A DNA stretch of 64,000 nt from Holophaga sp. (GTDB lineage Bacteria; Acidobacteriota; Holophagae; Holophagales; Holophagaceae): contig JADKBC010000009.1 in NCBI GenBank assembly GCA_016715205.1, positions 62,001 through 126,000 of the forward strand, in the 5' to 3' direction. The position numbers and the translations under genes are program-made. Below are positions 1-8,474 of the stretch, in pieces (position 1 is the first letter of the stretch; each line of letters opens with the position of its first letter). A model generated the notes under the pieces. It saw nothing but the letters and a program-made list of their open reading frames with translations. It made no database searches and was not told where the DNA came from.

Positions 1-451
1 CATTGAGAAACCAGGTGGTGGCGGTCGCGGTGTGGCGCGGCGTAATGGTGATCTTGGCATGGGCTTCACCCTTGGTATCGGCCACCGTGGGAGCATCCAT
101 TCCCTTGGGCAGCGGGATATGGCTGGGCTTGCCCCATTTAACTCGGCTCGACATTTTAACGGGCAGAATGTCGGGCCCCAGTTCCGGGTGCCCCAGGGCA
201 ACAATTACATTGCGACCACTGGCCCGGGCGAGAACTTTGGCCTGGTCCACAGTTGCAGGGAGTTCCATCTGGATGGCGGTGAGGTCCACCTGGGGGGCTC
301 GGGTAAGACTCAGACCTGCAACCGAAAGCAGGCCGAGGATACCAAGCGTCAAGGATGTTTCCACCAGGGTGACGCCCAACTGAGCGCGGACTTTCGAGAC
401 GAAAGCGCCCTTTGCATCGCGCGTGTTCTGAACAATCTGCAGCGTAGCCAT
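1..451 (-). CDS. Type IV pseudopilin, GspH/FimT-like (partial, C-terminus outside window)
   Basis: About 150 residues are visible from the ATG at 451; the reading frame runs off the window at base 1. Residues 26-31 read GVTLVE, a prepilin peptidase site of the G/F-T-L-x-E type with valine at +1 and the usual glutamate at +5. A hydrophobic helix (about 28-48) follows, then a soluble region. The 25-residue leader before the cleavage glycine is long for a pseudopilin. Minor pseudopilins of this kind prime pilus or competence-pseudopilus assembly in the inner membrane. The gene starts 7 bases after the comEA stop, so the two are probably co-transcribed. It could instead belong to a type II secretion system; the neighbouring comEA favours a DNA-uptake or pilus role. 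Confidence 0.72.
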   Translation of the reverse strand, partial: MATLQIVQNTRDAKGAFVSKVRAQLGVTLVETSLTLGILGLLSVAGLSLTRAPQVDLTAIQMELPATVDQAKVLARASGRNVIVALGHPELGPDILPVKMSSRVKWGKPSHIPLPKGMDAPTVADTKGEAHAKITITPRHTATATTWFLN

Positions 452-458
452 GTGTCAC

Positions 459-752
459 CTACTTCCGCGGGGCCGCTGGGGTACCCACCGAAAGGAAGGG
501 TTTCAACTTGGCAAAACTCTTCTCGCCAATGCCTTTGACATTCATCAGTTCTTCCGGACGTCGGAAGCCGCCGTGTTGTTTCCGAAAGGCAACAATCCTT
601 TCCGCAGTGCGAGCACCCACCCTGGGGAGCTGCATGAGTTCGGTTACCGTGGCCTGGTTGAGGTTGATGGGGCGCTGGGGAGCACGTTCCAACGCCGCGG
701 CTGGAAGGCCCAAGGCGAAGGCCAAGATCAGGGATTGCATTGCCTTAAACAT
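459..752 (-). CDS. comEA: ComEA-like helix-hairpin-helix DNA-binding protein
   Basis: A 97-residue protein with an N-terminal signal peptide (hydrophobic stretch ending near residue 20) and one helix-hairpin-helix pair: INLNQATVTELMQLPRVG followed by a second GIGEKSF-type hairpin. ComEA proteins bind incoming double-stranded DNA in the periplasm during natural transformation. The start is well placed, with AAAGGAGG a few bases before the ATG. It is short, consisting of little more than the HhH domain, as in many Gram-negative ComEA proteins. A pseudopilin follows directly on the same strand, and comF lies elsewhere in the window (31353), so competence functions are present but scattered. Confidence 0.85.
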   Translation of the reverse strand: MFKAMQSLILAFALGLPAAALERAPQRPINLNQATVTELMQLPRVGARTAERIVAFRKQHGGFRRPEELMNVKGIGEKSFAKLKPFLSVGTPAAPRK

Positions 753-825
753 GAGTGCCTCCTTTGAATGGCAATCTGTTCAAAGCCAAACCGAGGCCAA
801 CTCTCATCTCTTCGTATAACAACTT

Positions 826-965
826 TTACGTTTTTAAATTTTATTTTTGTGTATATTTTTATTAACATATTTTGCATTTTTTAACTAAATCATTTTATTT
901 TTTTATTTAACAATGTTTTAAATTTTCATCATTAAATTATTTGAAATACACATTTTAAAAGCAGA
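826..965. other. AT-rich intergenic island
   Basis: This stretch between the divergent comEA and HD-GYP genes consists almost entirely of A and T, with long T and A runs, in an otherwise GC-rich window. No reading frame of note is present. It could act as UP-element DNA for one or both divergent promoters, as a site for a nucleoid-associated silencer, or be a remnant of foreign DNA. Nothing in the sequence decides between these. Confidence 0.7.
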
Positions 966-968
966 ATT

Positions 969-996
969 GAAAGTCTTTTTGCCGGATGGCCGATAG
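969..996 (+). promoter_or_regulatory. Possible sigma-28 (FliA)-type promoter for the HD-GYP gene
   Basis: GAAAGTCT (969-976) and GCCGATAG (989-996) are separated by 12 bases. They resemble the FliA consensus TAAAGTTT-N11-GCCGATAA at 6 of 8 and 7 of 8 positions. The site sits about 33 bases before the start codon of the HD-GYP gene. The spacing is one base longer than the enterobacterial optimum, so this is a suggestion only. Confidence 0.35.
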
Positions 997-1029
997 GCTG
1001 AAAGCGGAACGGGTGGAGTTGGGTCACGC

Positions 1030-2256
1030 ATGATTAAACGGGTCAAAGTCACAGATCTGAAGCTGGGGATGTACATCCACGATCTCAATTGTGGGTGGAT
1101 GGATCATGGGTTTTTGCGCACACGCTTCATGTTGCGCAAGGAGGAGGACCTTCAAAAGCTTCTGACGAGCAAGGTCGTTGATGTTGACATCGACACGGTG
1201 AGGGGCATTGACATCAGCGATGGCGAGGCTCATCCGGAGGTGGAGACTTCCCTGGAACATCGCATCCAGGAGACCACCACCCGCAGCCATAACCTGCCCG
1301 CCAAAACCACCCATGCGGAAGAACTCTCCATCGCCCAGGACATCCAGGCCGAGGCCAGCGAGGTCATCACCGGCATGATGGCTGATATCCGCCTCGGAAA
1401 GCAGGTGGAGGTGGAACGGGTTTCCCCGGTGGTCGCCCAGATCACCGAATCCATTCTCCGGAACCCGGGCACACTGATGAGCCTTTGCCGCATGAAGGAA
1501 GGCGATACCTATACTTTCCAGCACTGCGTCAGCGTCGCCACGCTTCTAGTGGCCTTCTGCCGCTACATGGGCATGGAAAAGGAACAGCTCATCGAAGCAG
1601 GCATTGGCGGCATGCTCCACGATGTGGGCAAGATGCGCGTTCCCGATCACATTCTGAACAAGCCGGGCAAGCTCACGGATCCGGAATTTGAAATCATGAA
1701 ATCCCATGTGGCACTTGGCCTGGAAACACTGCGCCAAACCCCAGGTATTTCACCCTTCATCATGCAGATTGCGGGCGAGCATCACGAGCGGTTCGATGGC
1801 TCTGGCTATCCCAACGGCCATCGAGGTGCCGAAATCAGCCTGGTGGGACGCATGGCGGCCGTGGTCGATGTCTATGACGCCATCACCTCCAACCGGGTGT
1901 ACCACCGCGGCATGGAACCAGCGCTGGCGCTCAAAAAGCTCTTCGAGTGGAGCGAGTACCACTTCGACCCGGAACTGGTGCAGCACTTCATCCAGGCCAT
2001 TGGCATCTACCCAGTGGGCAGCCTGGTGCGCCTGGACAGCCAGCGCCTGGGGGTGGTGGTGGAACAGGGCGAAAAGGGCCTGCTCTTCCCCATCGTTCGG
2101 GTGGTCTACGATGCCAAGCGTCGGAAGAAAATCGACCCCATCGACATCGATCTCTCCCATCCCCAGGAGGGAGACGATCACATCCTGAACAACGAACAGC
2201 CCGAGGATTGGGGCATCAATCCCTTCGACTACCTCACACTGGATATTGGGGCTTAA
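1030..2256 (+). CDS. HD-GYP domain cyclic-di-GMP phosphodiesterase (DUF3391 + HD-GYP)
   Basis: A 408-residue cytoplasmic protein. The N-terminal 100 residues match the DUF3391 module (opening RVKVTDLKLGMYIHDL), which often precedes HD-GYP domains. The HD-GYP domain spans about 145-320: H197-D198 in MLHDVGK, HHE at 251-253 and DGSGYP at 256-261. All catalytic metal ligands appear intact, so hydrolysis of c-di-GMP to pGpG/GMP is expected. A C-terminal extension of about 80 residues follows. The gene stands alone on its strand behind an AT-rich island and a possible FliA-type promoter, which would link it to motility. Its stop codon overlaps the convergent stop of the next gene in a shared TTAA. 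Confidence 0.9.
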   Translation: MIKRVKVTDLKLGMYIHDLNCGWMDHGFLRTRFMLRKEEDLQKLLTSKVVDVDIDTVRGIDISDGEAHPEVETSLEHRIQETTTRSHNLPAKTTHAEELSIAQDIQAEASEVITGMMADIRLGKQVEVERVSPVVAQITESILRNPGTLMSLCRMKEGDTYTFQHCVSVATLLVAFCRYMGMEKEQLIEAGIGGMLHDVGKMRVPDHILNKPGKLTDPEFEIMKSHVALGLETLRQTPGISPFIMQIAGEHHERFDGSGYPNGHRGAEISLVGRMAAVVDVYDAITSNRVYHRGMEPALALKKLFEWSEYHFDPELVQHFIQAIGIYPVGSLVRLDSQRLGVVVEQGEKGLLFPIVRVVYDAKRRKKIDPIDIDLSHPQEGDDHILNNEQPEDWGINPFDYLTLDIGA

Positions 2257-3233
2257 AGCATTCCCTTTTCCCGCATCCATTCATCATTAAAGATGGTGCT
2301 GAGATAGCGCGAGGCGCTATCGGCGAACACGATGGCCATGCGCGCGCCCACGGGAAGTGTGCGACCCACCTGCAGGGCCGCGTGGATCACGGCGCCGCTG
2401 GAACCGCCCACCAGCAGCCCTTCCCGTCGCGCCAACTCGCGGGCGGCATGGAAGGCATCTCGATCTGAAACCTGCACCATGTCATCGATTACCGAAAAGT
2501 CGGCGCATCCGATCAGGAACTCGTCGCCCAACCCTTCCAGCAGATAGGGCGCAGGCTTACCAACGTGGCCCGTGCGGAAATACTCCGTGAAGATGGAGCC
2601 CTCCACATCCACCGCCACGATTTTGATATGGGGATTGCGCTCCTTCAAATAGCGGCCCACGCCACCAATGGTGCCACCGGTGCCCATGCCTGCCACCAGC
2701 ACATCGATCTGCCCATCCATCTGGTCCCAGAGCTCCGGACCCATGCCCAGGTAATGGGCCTCGTTATTCTCTCGATTGTTGTGCTGATCCGGGAAATAGC
2801 AGTTGGGCAATTCCTTGGCCAGGCGAGGGGTAATGTTGTTGTAGCTATCGGGATGTTCGGGCGGCAGGCTGGTATCCACCTTGCGGACATCGACACCTAA
2901 AGCCTTGAGCTGGTCGAGCTTTTCCTTACTGGTGCGATCTCGCACCACCACCGTGAGCTCATAGCCCTTCTGGATGGCCATAAGCGCGAGGCCCATGGCG
3001 GTGTTGCCGGAGGAGTTTTCCAGAATCCGATCGCCGGGTTTGAGGCGGCCATCCCGTTCTGCGGCTTCCACCAGGTACTTCGCGATGCGGTCCTTGCTGC
3101 TGCCCATGGGATTCAGAAATTCCAGCTTTGCGTAGACCCAGCATCCCAGATCAGCGGTGATGCGATTCAAGCGAACCAGGGGCGTGTGTCCAATCACATC
3201 CAGGATGTCGTCGTAGCAGCGCTTTTCGTGCAT
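2253..3233 (-). CDS. PLP-dependent cysteine synthase / cystathionine beta-synthase family protein
   Basis: A 326-residue fold-type II PLP enzyme. The likely Schiff-base lysine is K47 in NPMGSSKDR; the asparagine loop SSGNTAMG and the phosphate-binding GMGTGGTIGG loop are present. The DQHNNRENNEAHY segment is typical of cystathionine beta-synthases and related cysteine synthases. There is no C-terminal CBS-pair regulatory domain. It would join an activated serine with sulfide or homocysteine. The start at 3233 is preferred over an upstream extension because GGAAGGAG precedes it and the family N-terminus fits. It lies 25 bases downstream of the alaX-like gene on the same strand. Which substrate it uses cannot be told from sequence. 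Confidence 0.85.
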   Translation of the reverse strand: MHEKRCYDDILDVIGHTPLVRLNRITADLGCWVYAKLEFLNPMGSSKDRIAKYLVEAAERDGRLKPGDRILENSSGNTAMGLALMAIQKGYELTVVVRDRTSKEKLDQLKALGVDVRKVDTSLPPEHPDSYNNITPRLAKELPNCYFPDQHNNRENNEAHYLGMGPELWDQMDGQIDVLVAGMGTGGTIGGVGRYLKERNPHIKIVAVDVEGSIFTEYFRTGHVGKPAPYLLEGLGDEFLIGCADFSVIDDMVQVSDRDAFHAARELARREGLLVGGSSGAVIHAALQVGRTLPVGARMAIVFADSASRYLSTIFNDEWMREKGML

Positions 3234-3258
3234 GCAGGGCCTCGCTCCTTCCACGATA

Positions 3259-4437
3259 TCAGCCCCGCAGCCACGCCAAGGCTTGATCCAACCTGGCCAG
3301 CGTCGAGGTTTTGCCCTGGAAAAAGCCTTTGGCCCCACCCCCCTTGGCATCCAGGATCGAGGCCAGTTCCTTCCCCGCCATCGCAACGTCAAAACCTGAG
3401 GCCTCCCCCGCGGTCAGCACAAAACAGGAAACACCGTCCCGGGTGCCTGTGAGAAAGACCACTTGGCTGGGAACCCGGCTCGCCAATTGACGGGCGGCCT
3501 TCTGCACAAAATTGGCATCCTTGTCTTCGAAGTGGTGGGCCAGGATTCGGTCAGATCCCAGGGCCAGGCGATCAATCACTGCGGTGGCAAATTCCTCCTC
3601 CAGGGCCCGCCCCCGGCGTTCGGCGGCCTTGAGCTGGTCCAGCTTGGCTTCAAGGGCAACCACCAGCTCCTCATCCGGCGCACCCAGAAGGGCCCGCAGG
3701 GCTGCGTTGCGGCGTTCATGCTCACCCATGCGAGCCCGGGCACGCCCGCCAACCACAAAAAAGAGGCGGATTCCGCCCCGGATCGGCTCGGTGCCAAGGA
3801 GCTTCACCACTTCCAATTCCGCCGTGCTGCGCACATGGGTGCCGCCGCAGGTATTGAGGTCCAGGCCTTCGATCTCGACCAGCCGGATGGCGCCGGAATG
3901 TCCCTCCGGCAGGCCTCGGGAGCGCACCGCCAACGCGGCATAGTCCTCAGGGGAAACCTGCCGGGCCCGCACCACTCGGGCCGCATGGATTTCCTCGGCG
4001 ATAGCGTATTCCAGCAGGGCCAACTCCGTGGTGGAAATCGAGGGGGTCTCCAATTCCACATCGCAACGGGTGTCGCCCAGATGAAAGGCCGTGGTAGGCC
4101 ACCCAAACCGGGTGTGGGCCACAGCCGTCAGCAAATGCTGGCCCGTGTGCTGCTGCATGTGATCGAAGCGCCGCGCCCAGTCCAACACAACCTGTGCAGC
4201 CCCAACCGGAATAGCTTCCGCCAAGTAATGGCGAATTTCACTCTCTCGTTTTTGGACATCCACCACGGCCGAAAGGCCGATCATGCCGTGATCCGCGGGC
4301 TGCCCACCCCCTTCGGGGTAGAGGATGGTATCGCTCAGCACCGCGTAGGGGCCACGTTCATCGGTGCCGATGGCCAGCACCGTGGCTGCCAACTCCCTGA
4401 GATAGGGCTCGCGATCAAAGGCGGGAAGTGTGTTCAT
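3259..4437 (-). CDS. alaX: Alanyl-tRNA editing protein AlaX (long form with DHHA1)
   Basis: A 392-residue stand-alone editing factor related to the second half of alanyl-tRNA synthetase. It has the HTGQHLL zinc/editing motif and the downstream CGGTHV motif, followed by a coiled-coil segment and a C-terminal DHHA1 domain (GGGAKGFFQGK-type glycine-rich ending). AlaX proteins hydrolyse Ser-tRNA(Ala) or Gly-tRNA(Ala). The catalytic aminoacylation domain is absent, and the length fits the long AlaX class. It is co-directional with the PLP cysteine-synthase-like gene, so mistranslation control and serine/cysteine use may be linked, though this is only suggested by position. Confidence 0.85.
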   Translation of the reverse strand: MNTLPAFDREPYLRELAATVLAIGTDERGPYAVLSDTILYPEGGGQPADHGMIGLSAVVDVQKRESEIRHYLAEAIPVGAAQVVLDWARRFDHMQQHTGQHLLTAVAHTRFGWPTTAFHLGDTRCDVELETPSISTTELALLEYAIAEEIHAARVVRARQVSPEDYAALAVRSRGLPEGHSGAIRLVEIEGLDLNTCGGTHVRSTAELEVVKLLGTEPIRGGIRLFFVVGGRARARMGEHERRNAALRALLGAPDEELVVALEAKLDQLKAAERRGRALEEEFATAVIDRLALGSDRILAHHFEDKDANFVQKAARQLASRVPSQVVFLTGTRDGVSCFVLTAGEASGFDVAMAGKELASILDAKGGGAKGFFQGKTSTLARLDQALAWLRG

Positions 4438-4449
4438 CCCCGGAGGATA

Positions 4450-5277
4450 TCAAACCCAGGCTTCCTTGCGGGTTGCGCCATCCACGCCGATGATGATGGC
4501 CTTGATGGGCACCTTGCGCTGGGCGCGCTCCACGGCCGTCTGGGCCATGCGCAGCAAGCCGCCGCAGCAGGGCACTTCCATGATCATGACGGTGATGGTG
4601 TTCAGCTCAGCCTGGTCGATGAGGGCCACCATTTTGTCCAGATAGATCTCCTGGTTCTGATCCAGCTTGGGGCAGGCGATGGCCAAGGTCTTGCCGGGCA
4701 GGTGTTTCTGGTTGAAGTCGGCCATGGCAAAGGCGCAGCAGTCCGCCGCCAGAAGCAAATCCGATTGCTTGAACACCGGGTTCATGGGGGAAATCAGGTG
4801 CATCTGCACGGGCCACTGCCCCAGCTGGCTGGTAAGACCCTCGCGGGTGTCAACCACCGCCGGTTCGCGATGCAGGGTGCGGGGGGCGGATCCAGGGCAA
4901 CCACATTCCATGGCTTTCTCCTTGTAGTCGGGGATGGAAACGTTCTGATCCTGAAGATAGGCGATGGCCTGGTTCAGGAAGGTGGTCTGGCCGTGCTCAT
5001 AAAGGTGCTTGAGATGGGCCCGGAGCGTGTTGGCGCCCATGGGCAGAATGTTGTCGAGGGTCCTGCATTCGTCGTAAGGGGCGGCCTCCCGCACTTCAAT
5101 CTCGATGGCGCCCTGGGGGCATTGACCGATGCAGGCACCCAGCCCATCACAGGTGATTTCTGACACCAGTCGAGCCTTGCCGTCGATCATCTGCAGGGCG
5201 CCCTCTGGACAATCACTGGCGCAGACACCGCAGCCGTCGCATTTTTCTTCATCGATTCGAATAATCTGCCGTTCCAC
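4450..5277 (-). CDS. 2x[4Fe-4S] ferredoxin-type protein with cysteine-rich C-terminal domain
   Basis: 275 residues from a GTG start preceded by GGAGGGATTTC. The N-terminus holds two cluster motifs: CDGCGVCASDCPEGAL and CDGLGACIGQCPQGAI. The long C-terminal part has extra cysteines in CGCPGS, DCCAFAMADF, ACPK and PCCGG, suggesting a third metal or cluster site. Proteins of this layout occur in anaerobes and are usually annotated only as ferredoxins. It lies 12 bases upstream of the alaX start in the direction of transcription and is divergent from fadD. A likely role is low-potential electron transfer; the partner is unknown. Confidence 0.75.
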   Translation of the reverse strand: MERQIIRIDEEKCDGCGVCASDCPEGALQMIDGKARLVSEITCDGLGACIGQCPQGAIEIEVREAAPYDECRTLDNILPMGANTLRAHLKHLYEHGQTTFLNQAIAYLQDQNVSIPDYKEKAMECGCPGSAPRTLHREPAVVDTREGLTSQLGQWPVQMHLISPMNPVFKQSDLLLAADCCAFAMADFNQKHLPGKTLAIACPKLDQNQEIYLDKMVALIDQAELNTITVMIMEVPCCGGLLRMAQTAVERAQRKVPIKAIIIGVDGATRKEAWV

Positions 5278-5452
5278 GAAATCCCTCCGTTCAAAAGTTT
5301 CGTCAACCTCAGCATCGCCCGCCTTGACGGGAATCAAGGCTGGAAAAAAGCATGACTGGGCGCCGCCCGGCAAATTTGGACCTTTTTATCCACTGGTCAG
5401 TCACGATTAAGATGAAAGGTTCCGTACGGCCAGGAAGCTGACCGGCATCCAA

Positions 5453-7204
5453 TTGACGAAGGTGGGCCCGTTGAAGACAGAACAACCGTGGTGTTCGGGT
5501 TATCCAGAGGGCGTGGGCCGCGAGGCGAAGCCCTTCCCCTATGCCAATCTTGGCCAGCTCGTGCGCGGCGCCGCCCAGCGATTTGGCGAAAAGAAGGCTG
5601 AAACCCTGGTGCTGCCTAATGGCATGGAGGCCTCGCTCAGCTTCAAGGAAGTGGACCACCTTTCGGACGCCTTTGCCGCCTACCTGCGCCATGGCCTCAA
5701 GCTGACGCCCGGAGCGAAAGTCGCCATCCTGCTACCCAATGCCCTGGCCTATCCCATCTGCGCCTTTGGTGTGCTCAAGGCCGGATGCGTGGTGGTCAAT
5801 ACCAATCCCCTTTACACCCCGCGAGAACTGGACCTGCAACTGCGGGATTCGGAAGCCGAAGTGTTGGTAGTGCTAGATCATTTCGGGGACAAAGTGACCT
5901 CAGTGGTCCCCGGAACCCAAGTCAAGACGGTGGTGGTCACCAGCATCGCGGACTTTTTCCCGTTGATCCCCCGCCTGCTCATCAAGGGCAAGCTGAAGCT
6001 TTCCGGCAAGATCCCCCCCCTTGGCATGCCCGTAACACCCCTGATGCGCGCGTTGCACCAAGGCAGCTTGTACCTGGCTAAGGATCGTCTCCTTCCCCAT
6101 ACGGAACACCCGGAACCCACCCGGGAGGATCTGGCCCTCCTGCAGTACACCGGCGGCACCACCGGCACCAGCAAGGGCGCCATGCTCACCCATGGCAACC
6201 TGCTCGCCAACCTCGAACAGATCGCTGAAATCACCAACATTTACCTTTCACCCGGCGAAGAAACGGTGATGACGGCACTGCCGATGTACCACGTCATCGC
6301 CTTCACCATCAACCTGCTGTTTGGCTTCCACACCGGGAGTCACAGCATCCTCATCCCGAATCCTCGACCCCTCAGCAACCTGCGGGCAGCCTTCAAGAAT
6401 CACGAAGTGACTTGGATGACCGCCGTCAACACCCTGCTCAAGGCCCTACCCAATGAGCGGTGGTTCCAGCCCCAGATGACCCGGAAGATGCTCGGCGTGT
6501 TTGCGGGCGGCATGCAAACCCATCCCTCCGTGCTTCAGCGCTGGGAAGAATTCACCGGTTGCCTGGTGATCGAGGGCTACGGCCTGAGCGAGGCCAGCCC
6601 TCTGGTGACCTTCAACGCCGCTGTGCGCCATGGCAGCCGTCTGCGCCGCACCATGACGCAGGTAGGCGGCGTGGGCCTGCCCCTGCCTGGCACCGATCTC
6701 CGCATCGTCAACGACCAAGGTGAGCCCGTCGCCACCGGAGAACATGGCGAAATAACCGTCAAAGGCCCTCAGGTCATGGCGGGCTATTGGAAACAACCCG
6801 AAGAAACCGCCCGAACCCTGGCGGATGGCTGGCTGCGCACGGGCGATGTGGGCCGGTTTGATGCCGATGGCTATCTGGAGATCACAGACCGCAAAAAGGA
6901 CATGATCATCGTCAGCGGTTTCAATGTCTTTCCCAACGAAGTGGAAGCCTGCATCGCGCTTCACCCCGATGTGGCGGATGTCGCCGTGGTGGGCGTGCCC
7001 AACGAAGACACCGGCGAGGCGGTCCAGGCGTATGTGGTTTCCCACAAGGCCATCAGTGTGGAGGAAATTCGGGCCCACTGCCGTCGCCTGCTGGTGAACT
7101 ACAAAGTCCCCACCAACTTTGCCTTCCTGGTGGAGATCCCCAAGAATTCCGTGGGCAAGGCCCTGCGCCGGGAACTCCGCAAGCCTTCCACCCTGAGCAC
7201 CTAG
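5453..7204 (+). CDS. fadD: Long-chain fatty-acid-CoA ligase
   Basis: A 583-residue ANL-superfamily enzyme that activates fatty acids to acyl-CoA through an acyl-AMP intermediate. The P-loop YTGGTTGTSKGAML is at about 232-245; GYGLSEASP and the hinge region LRTGDVGRFDADGYLEI followed by DRKKDMIIVSGFNV are intact; the catalytic lysine lies in NSVGKALRREL near the end. No ATG is available near the N-terminus. TTG at 5453 is used here; TTG at 5471, preceded by GAAGGTGG, is a close alternative. WCSGYPEGV near the N-terminus aligns with the usual FadD opening. The stop is one base from the tatD start, so the two genes are probably one transcript. Confidence 0.9.
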   Translation: MTKVGPLKTEQPWCSGYPEGVGREAKPFPYANLGQLVRGAAQRFGEKKAETLVLPNGMEASLSFKEVDHLSDAFAAYLRHGLKLTPGAKVAILLPNALAYPICAFGVLKAGCVVVNTNPLYTPRELDLQLRDSEAEVLVVLDHFGDKVTSVVPGTQVKTVVVTSIADFFPLIPRLLIKGKLKLSGKIPPLGMPVTPLMRALHQGSLYLAKDRLLPHTEHPEPTREDLALLQYTGGTTGTSKGAMLTHGNLLANLEQIAEITNIYLSPGEETVMTALPMYHVIAFTINLLFGFHTGSHSILIPNPRPLSNLRAAFKNHEVTWMTAVNTLLKALPNERWFQPQMTRKMLGVFAGGMQTHPSVLQRWEEFTGCLVIEGYGLSEASPLVTFNAAVRHGSRLRRTMTQVGGVGLPLPGTDLRIVNDQGEPVATGEHGEITVKGPQVMAGYWKQPEETARTLADGWLRTGDVGRFDADGYLEITDRKKDMIIVSGFNVFPNEVEACIALHPDVADVAVVGVPNEDTGEAVQAYVVSHKAISVEEIRAHCRRLLVNYKVPTNFAFLVEIPKNSVGKALRRELRKPSTLST

Positions 7205-7205
7205 C

Positions 7206-8018
7206 ATGAACGCAGGAAGGCCGCTGGCCTTCTTTGATACCCATTGCCACCTTCAGGATGGGCGGTTTCAGCCCAACCTGGATGCCGTGATCCACCGTGC
7301 CCATGGGGCAGGCGTGACCCACCTGGTTTGTTGCGGCACGCGGCCTACAGACTGGGGAGCCGTGCGGAACCTCGCCCAGACCCATTCAGCGGTACTGCTC
7401 ATGCTGGGTCTCCATCCCTGGTACGTCCACGAGGCCCCTTCGGGTTGGCTGGAGCAGCTCTCAACCCAAGCTCAGGCTCGCGATATCGGCATCGGCGAAT
7501 GCGGTTTAGATTTCGCCATCGAGCAGCCGGACCGAGCCCTGCAGGAATCGGTATTCCGGGCACATGTGCGCCTGGCTTGTGCCTTGAACCTGCCCCTTTC
7601 CATTCACTGCCGCCGCGCCTGGGAAAGACTGATCGCCATCACCCGCGAGGAGGGTTTGCCTCCGGTTGGCGCCGTGGTTCACGCCTTTTCCGGTTCGGCC
7701 GAAATCGCCCGGGAACTGCAGGCACTGGGCTACTACCTGGCTTTCGGGTGCTCCCTCACCAATCCTGAAAACCATCGCGCCGCCAAGGCCGTGGCGGCGG
7801 TGGCCGCCGATCGCCTGCTCTTCGAAACGGATGCCCCGGACATTCCACCCTACGGAAGTGCAAAGGGCACCCTCAACGAACCCATCAATATTCGACTGGC
7901 CCTGAAAGCCGCAGCTCGCGTTCGGAACACGGAGCCTTCAGCGCTCGCGGCCTGCGTGTACTTGAATTCCCAGCGGGTGTTTGGTGGGTTGTTGCCGAAA
8001 CAAGGATCAGCGATCTGA
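7206..8018 (+). CDS. tatD: TatD-family metal-dependent hydrolase/DNase
   Basis: 270 residues with the full TatD motif set: FDTHCHL near the N-terminus, GECGLDF, SIHCRRAW, VHAFSGS and ETDAPD. These supply the histidine, glutamate and aspartate ligands of the metal site in a TIM barrel. Family members are 3'-5' DNases or RNases and some act in D-amino-acyl-tRNA quality control. It begins two bases after the fadD stop codon ends and overlaps the convergent Nudix gene by 12 bases at its 3' end. Which nucleic-acid substrate it uses in this organism is not shown. Confidence 0.88.
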   Translation: MNAGRPLAFFDTHCHLQDGRFQPNLDAVIHRAHGAGVTHLVCCGTRPTDWGAVRNLAQTHSAVLLMLGLHPWYVHEAPSGWLEQLSTQAQARDIGIGECGLDFAIEQPDRALQESVFRAHVRLACALNLPLSIHCRRAWERLIAITREEGLPPVGAVVHAFSGSAEIARELQALGYYLAFGCSLTNPENHRAAKAVAAVAADRLLFETDAPDIPPYGSAKGTLNEPINIRLALKAAARVRNTEPSALAACVYLNSQRVFGGLLPKQGSAI

Positions 8019-8453
8019 CCGAAAATTCAGGGCAGCCTCCAGCGGCAGGCGCCGCCCGGCCAGATAATCCTCGAGGCAGCGCATCACCACACTGGAACGT
8101 AACCGGGCAACGGCAATCTCCTTGGGCAACAGCCAGTGACAGGCCAGGATCTCAGGGTCCAGGGGTTTGGCCTGGGCGTCTTCGGGAACGCTCCCGGCAA
8201 AGCAGAGACGCAGGTAGTCGTGGCCGTTCCGGGCCTTCAACTGATAAATTCCGATGAAACACTCAGGCCGAAAGGACATTCCGGTTTCTTCATAGGCTTC
8301 GCGCACCACGGCCTCGGCCAGGGATTCTCCGGGTTCCACATGGCCCGCTGGCTGATTGAGCACGCGCTCGGGATTCACGCCGTCGGTCTCTTCCACCATG
8401 AGAAAGCGGCCTTGGCGTTCAATGATGGCGGCAACGGTCACGGACCATGCCAT
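8007..8453 (-). CDS. Nudix hydrolase, NudJ-like
   Basis: A 148-residue single-domain Nudix protein. The Nudix box reads GHVEPGESLAEAVV then REAYEETGM, matching G-x5-E-x7-REUxEExGU fully. LNQPAGH just before it is typical of the NudJ phosphatase group, which acts on HMP-pyrophosphate and nucleotide di- and triphosphates. The ATG at 8453 is chosen over an upstream TTG because TTGAGGAGGG lies directly before it. It follows the M50-like peptidase on the same strand with a 21-base gap and converges on tatD. Confidence 0.85.
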   Translation of the reverse strand: MAWSVTVAAIIERQGRFLMVEETDGVNPERVLNQPAGHVEPGESLAEAVVREAYEETGMSFRPECFIGIYQLKARNGHDYLRLCFAGSVPEDAQAKPLDPEILACHWLLPKEIAVARLRSSVVMRCLEDYLAGRRLPLEAALNFRSDR

Positions 8454-8474
8454 GGGAACCCTCCTCAACTCGAT

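Noticed and set aside
3463..5163. A 566-residue plus-strand frame over alaX and the ferredoxin
   Set aside because: Antisense shadow of two strong genes; no domain and biased composition.
5278..5452. An FNR/CRP-type site upstream of the ferredoxin gene
   Set aside because: No TTGAT-N4-ATCAA-like palindrome was found.
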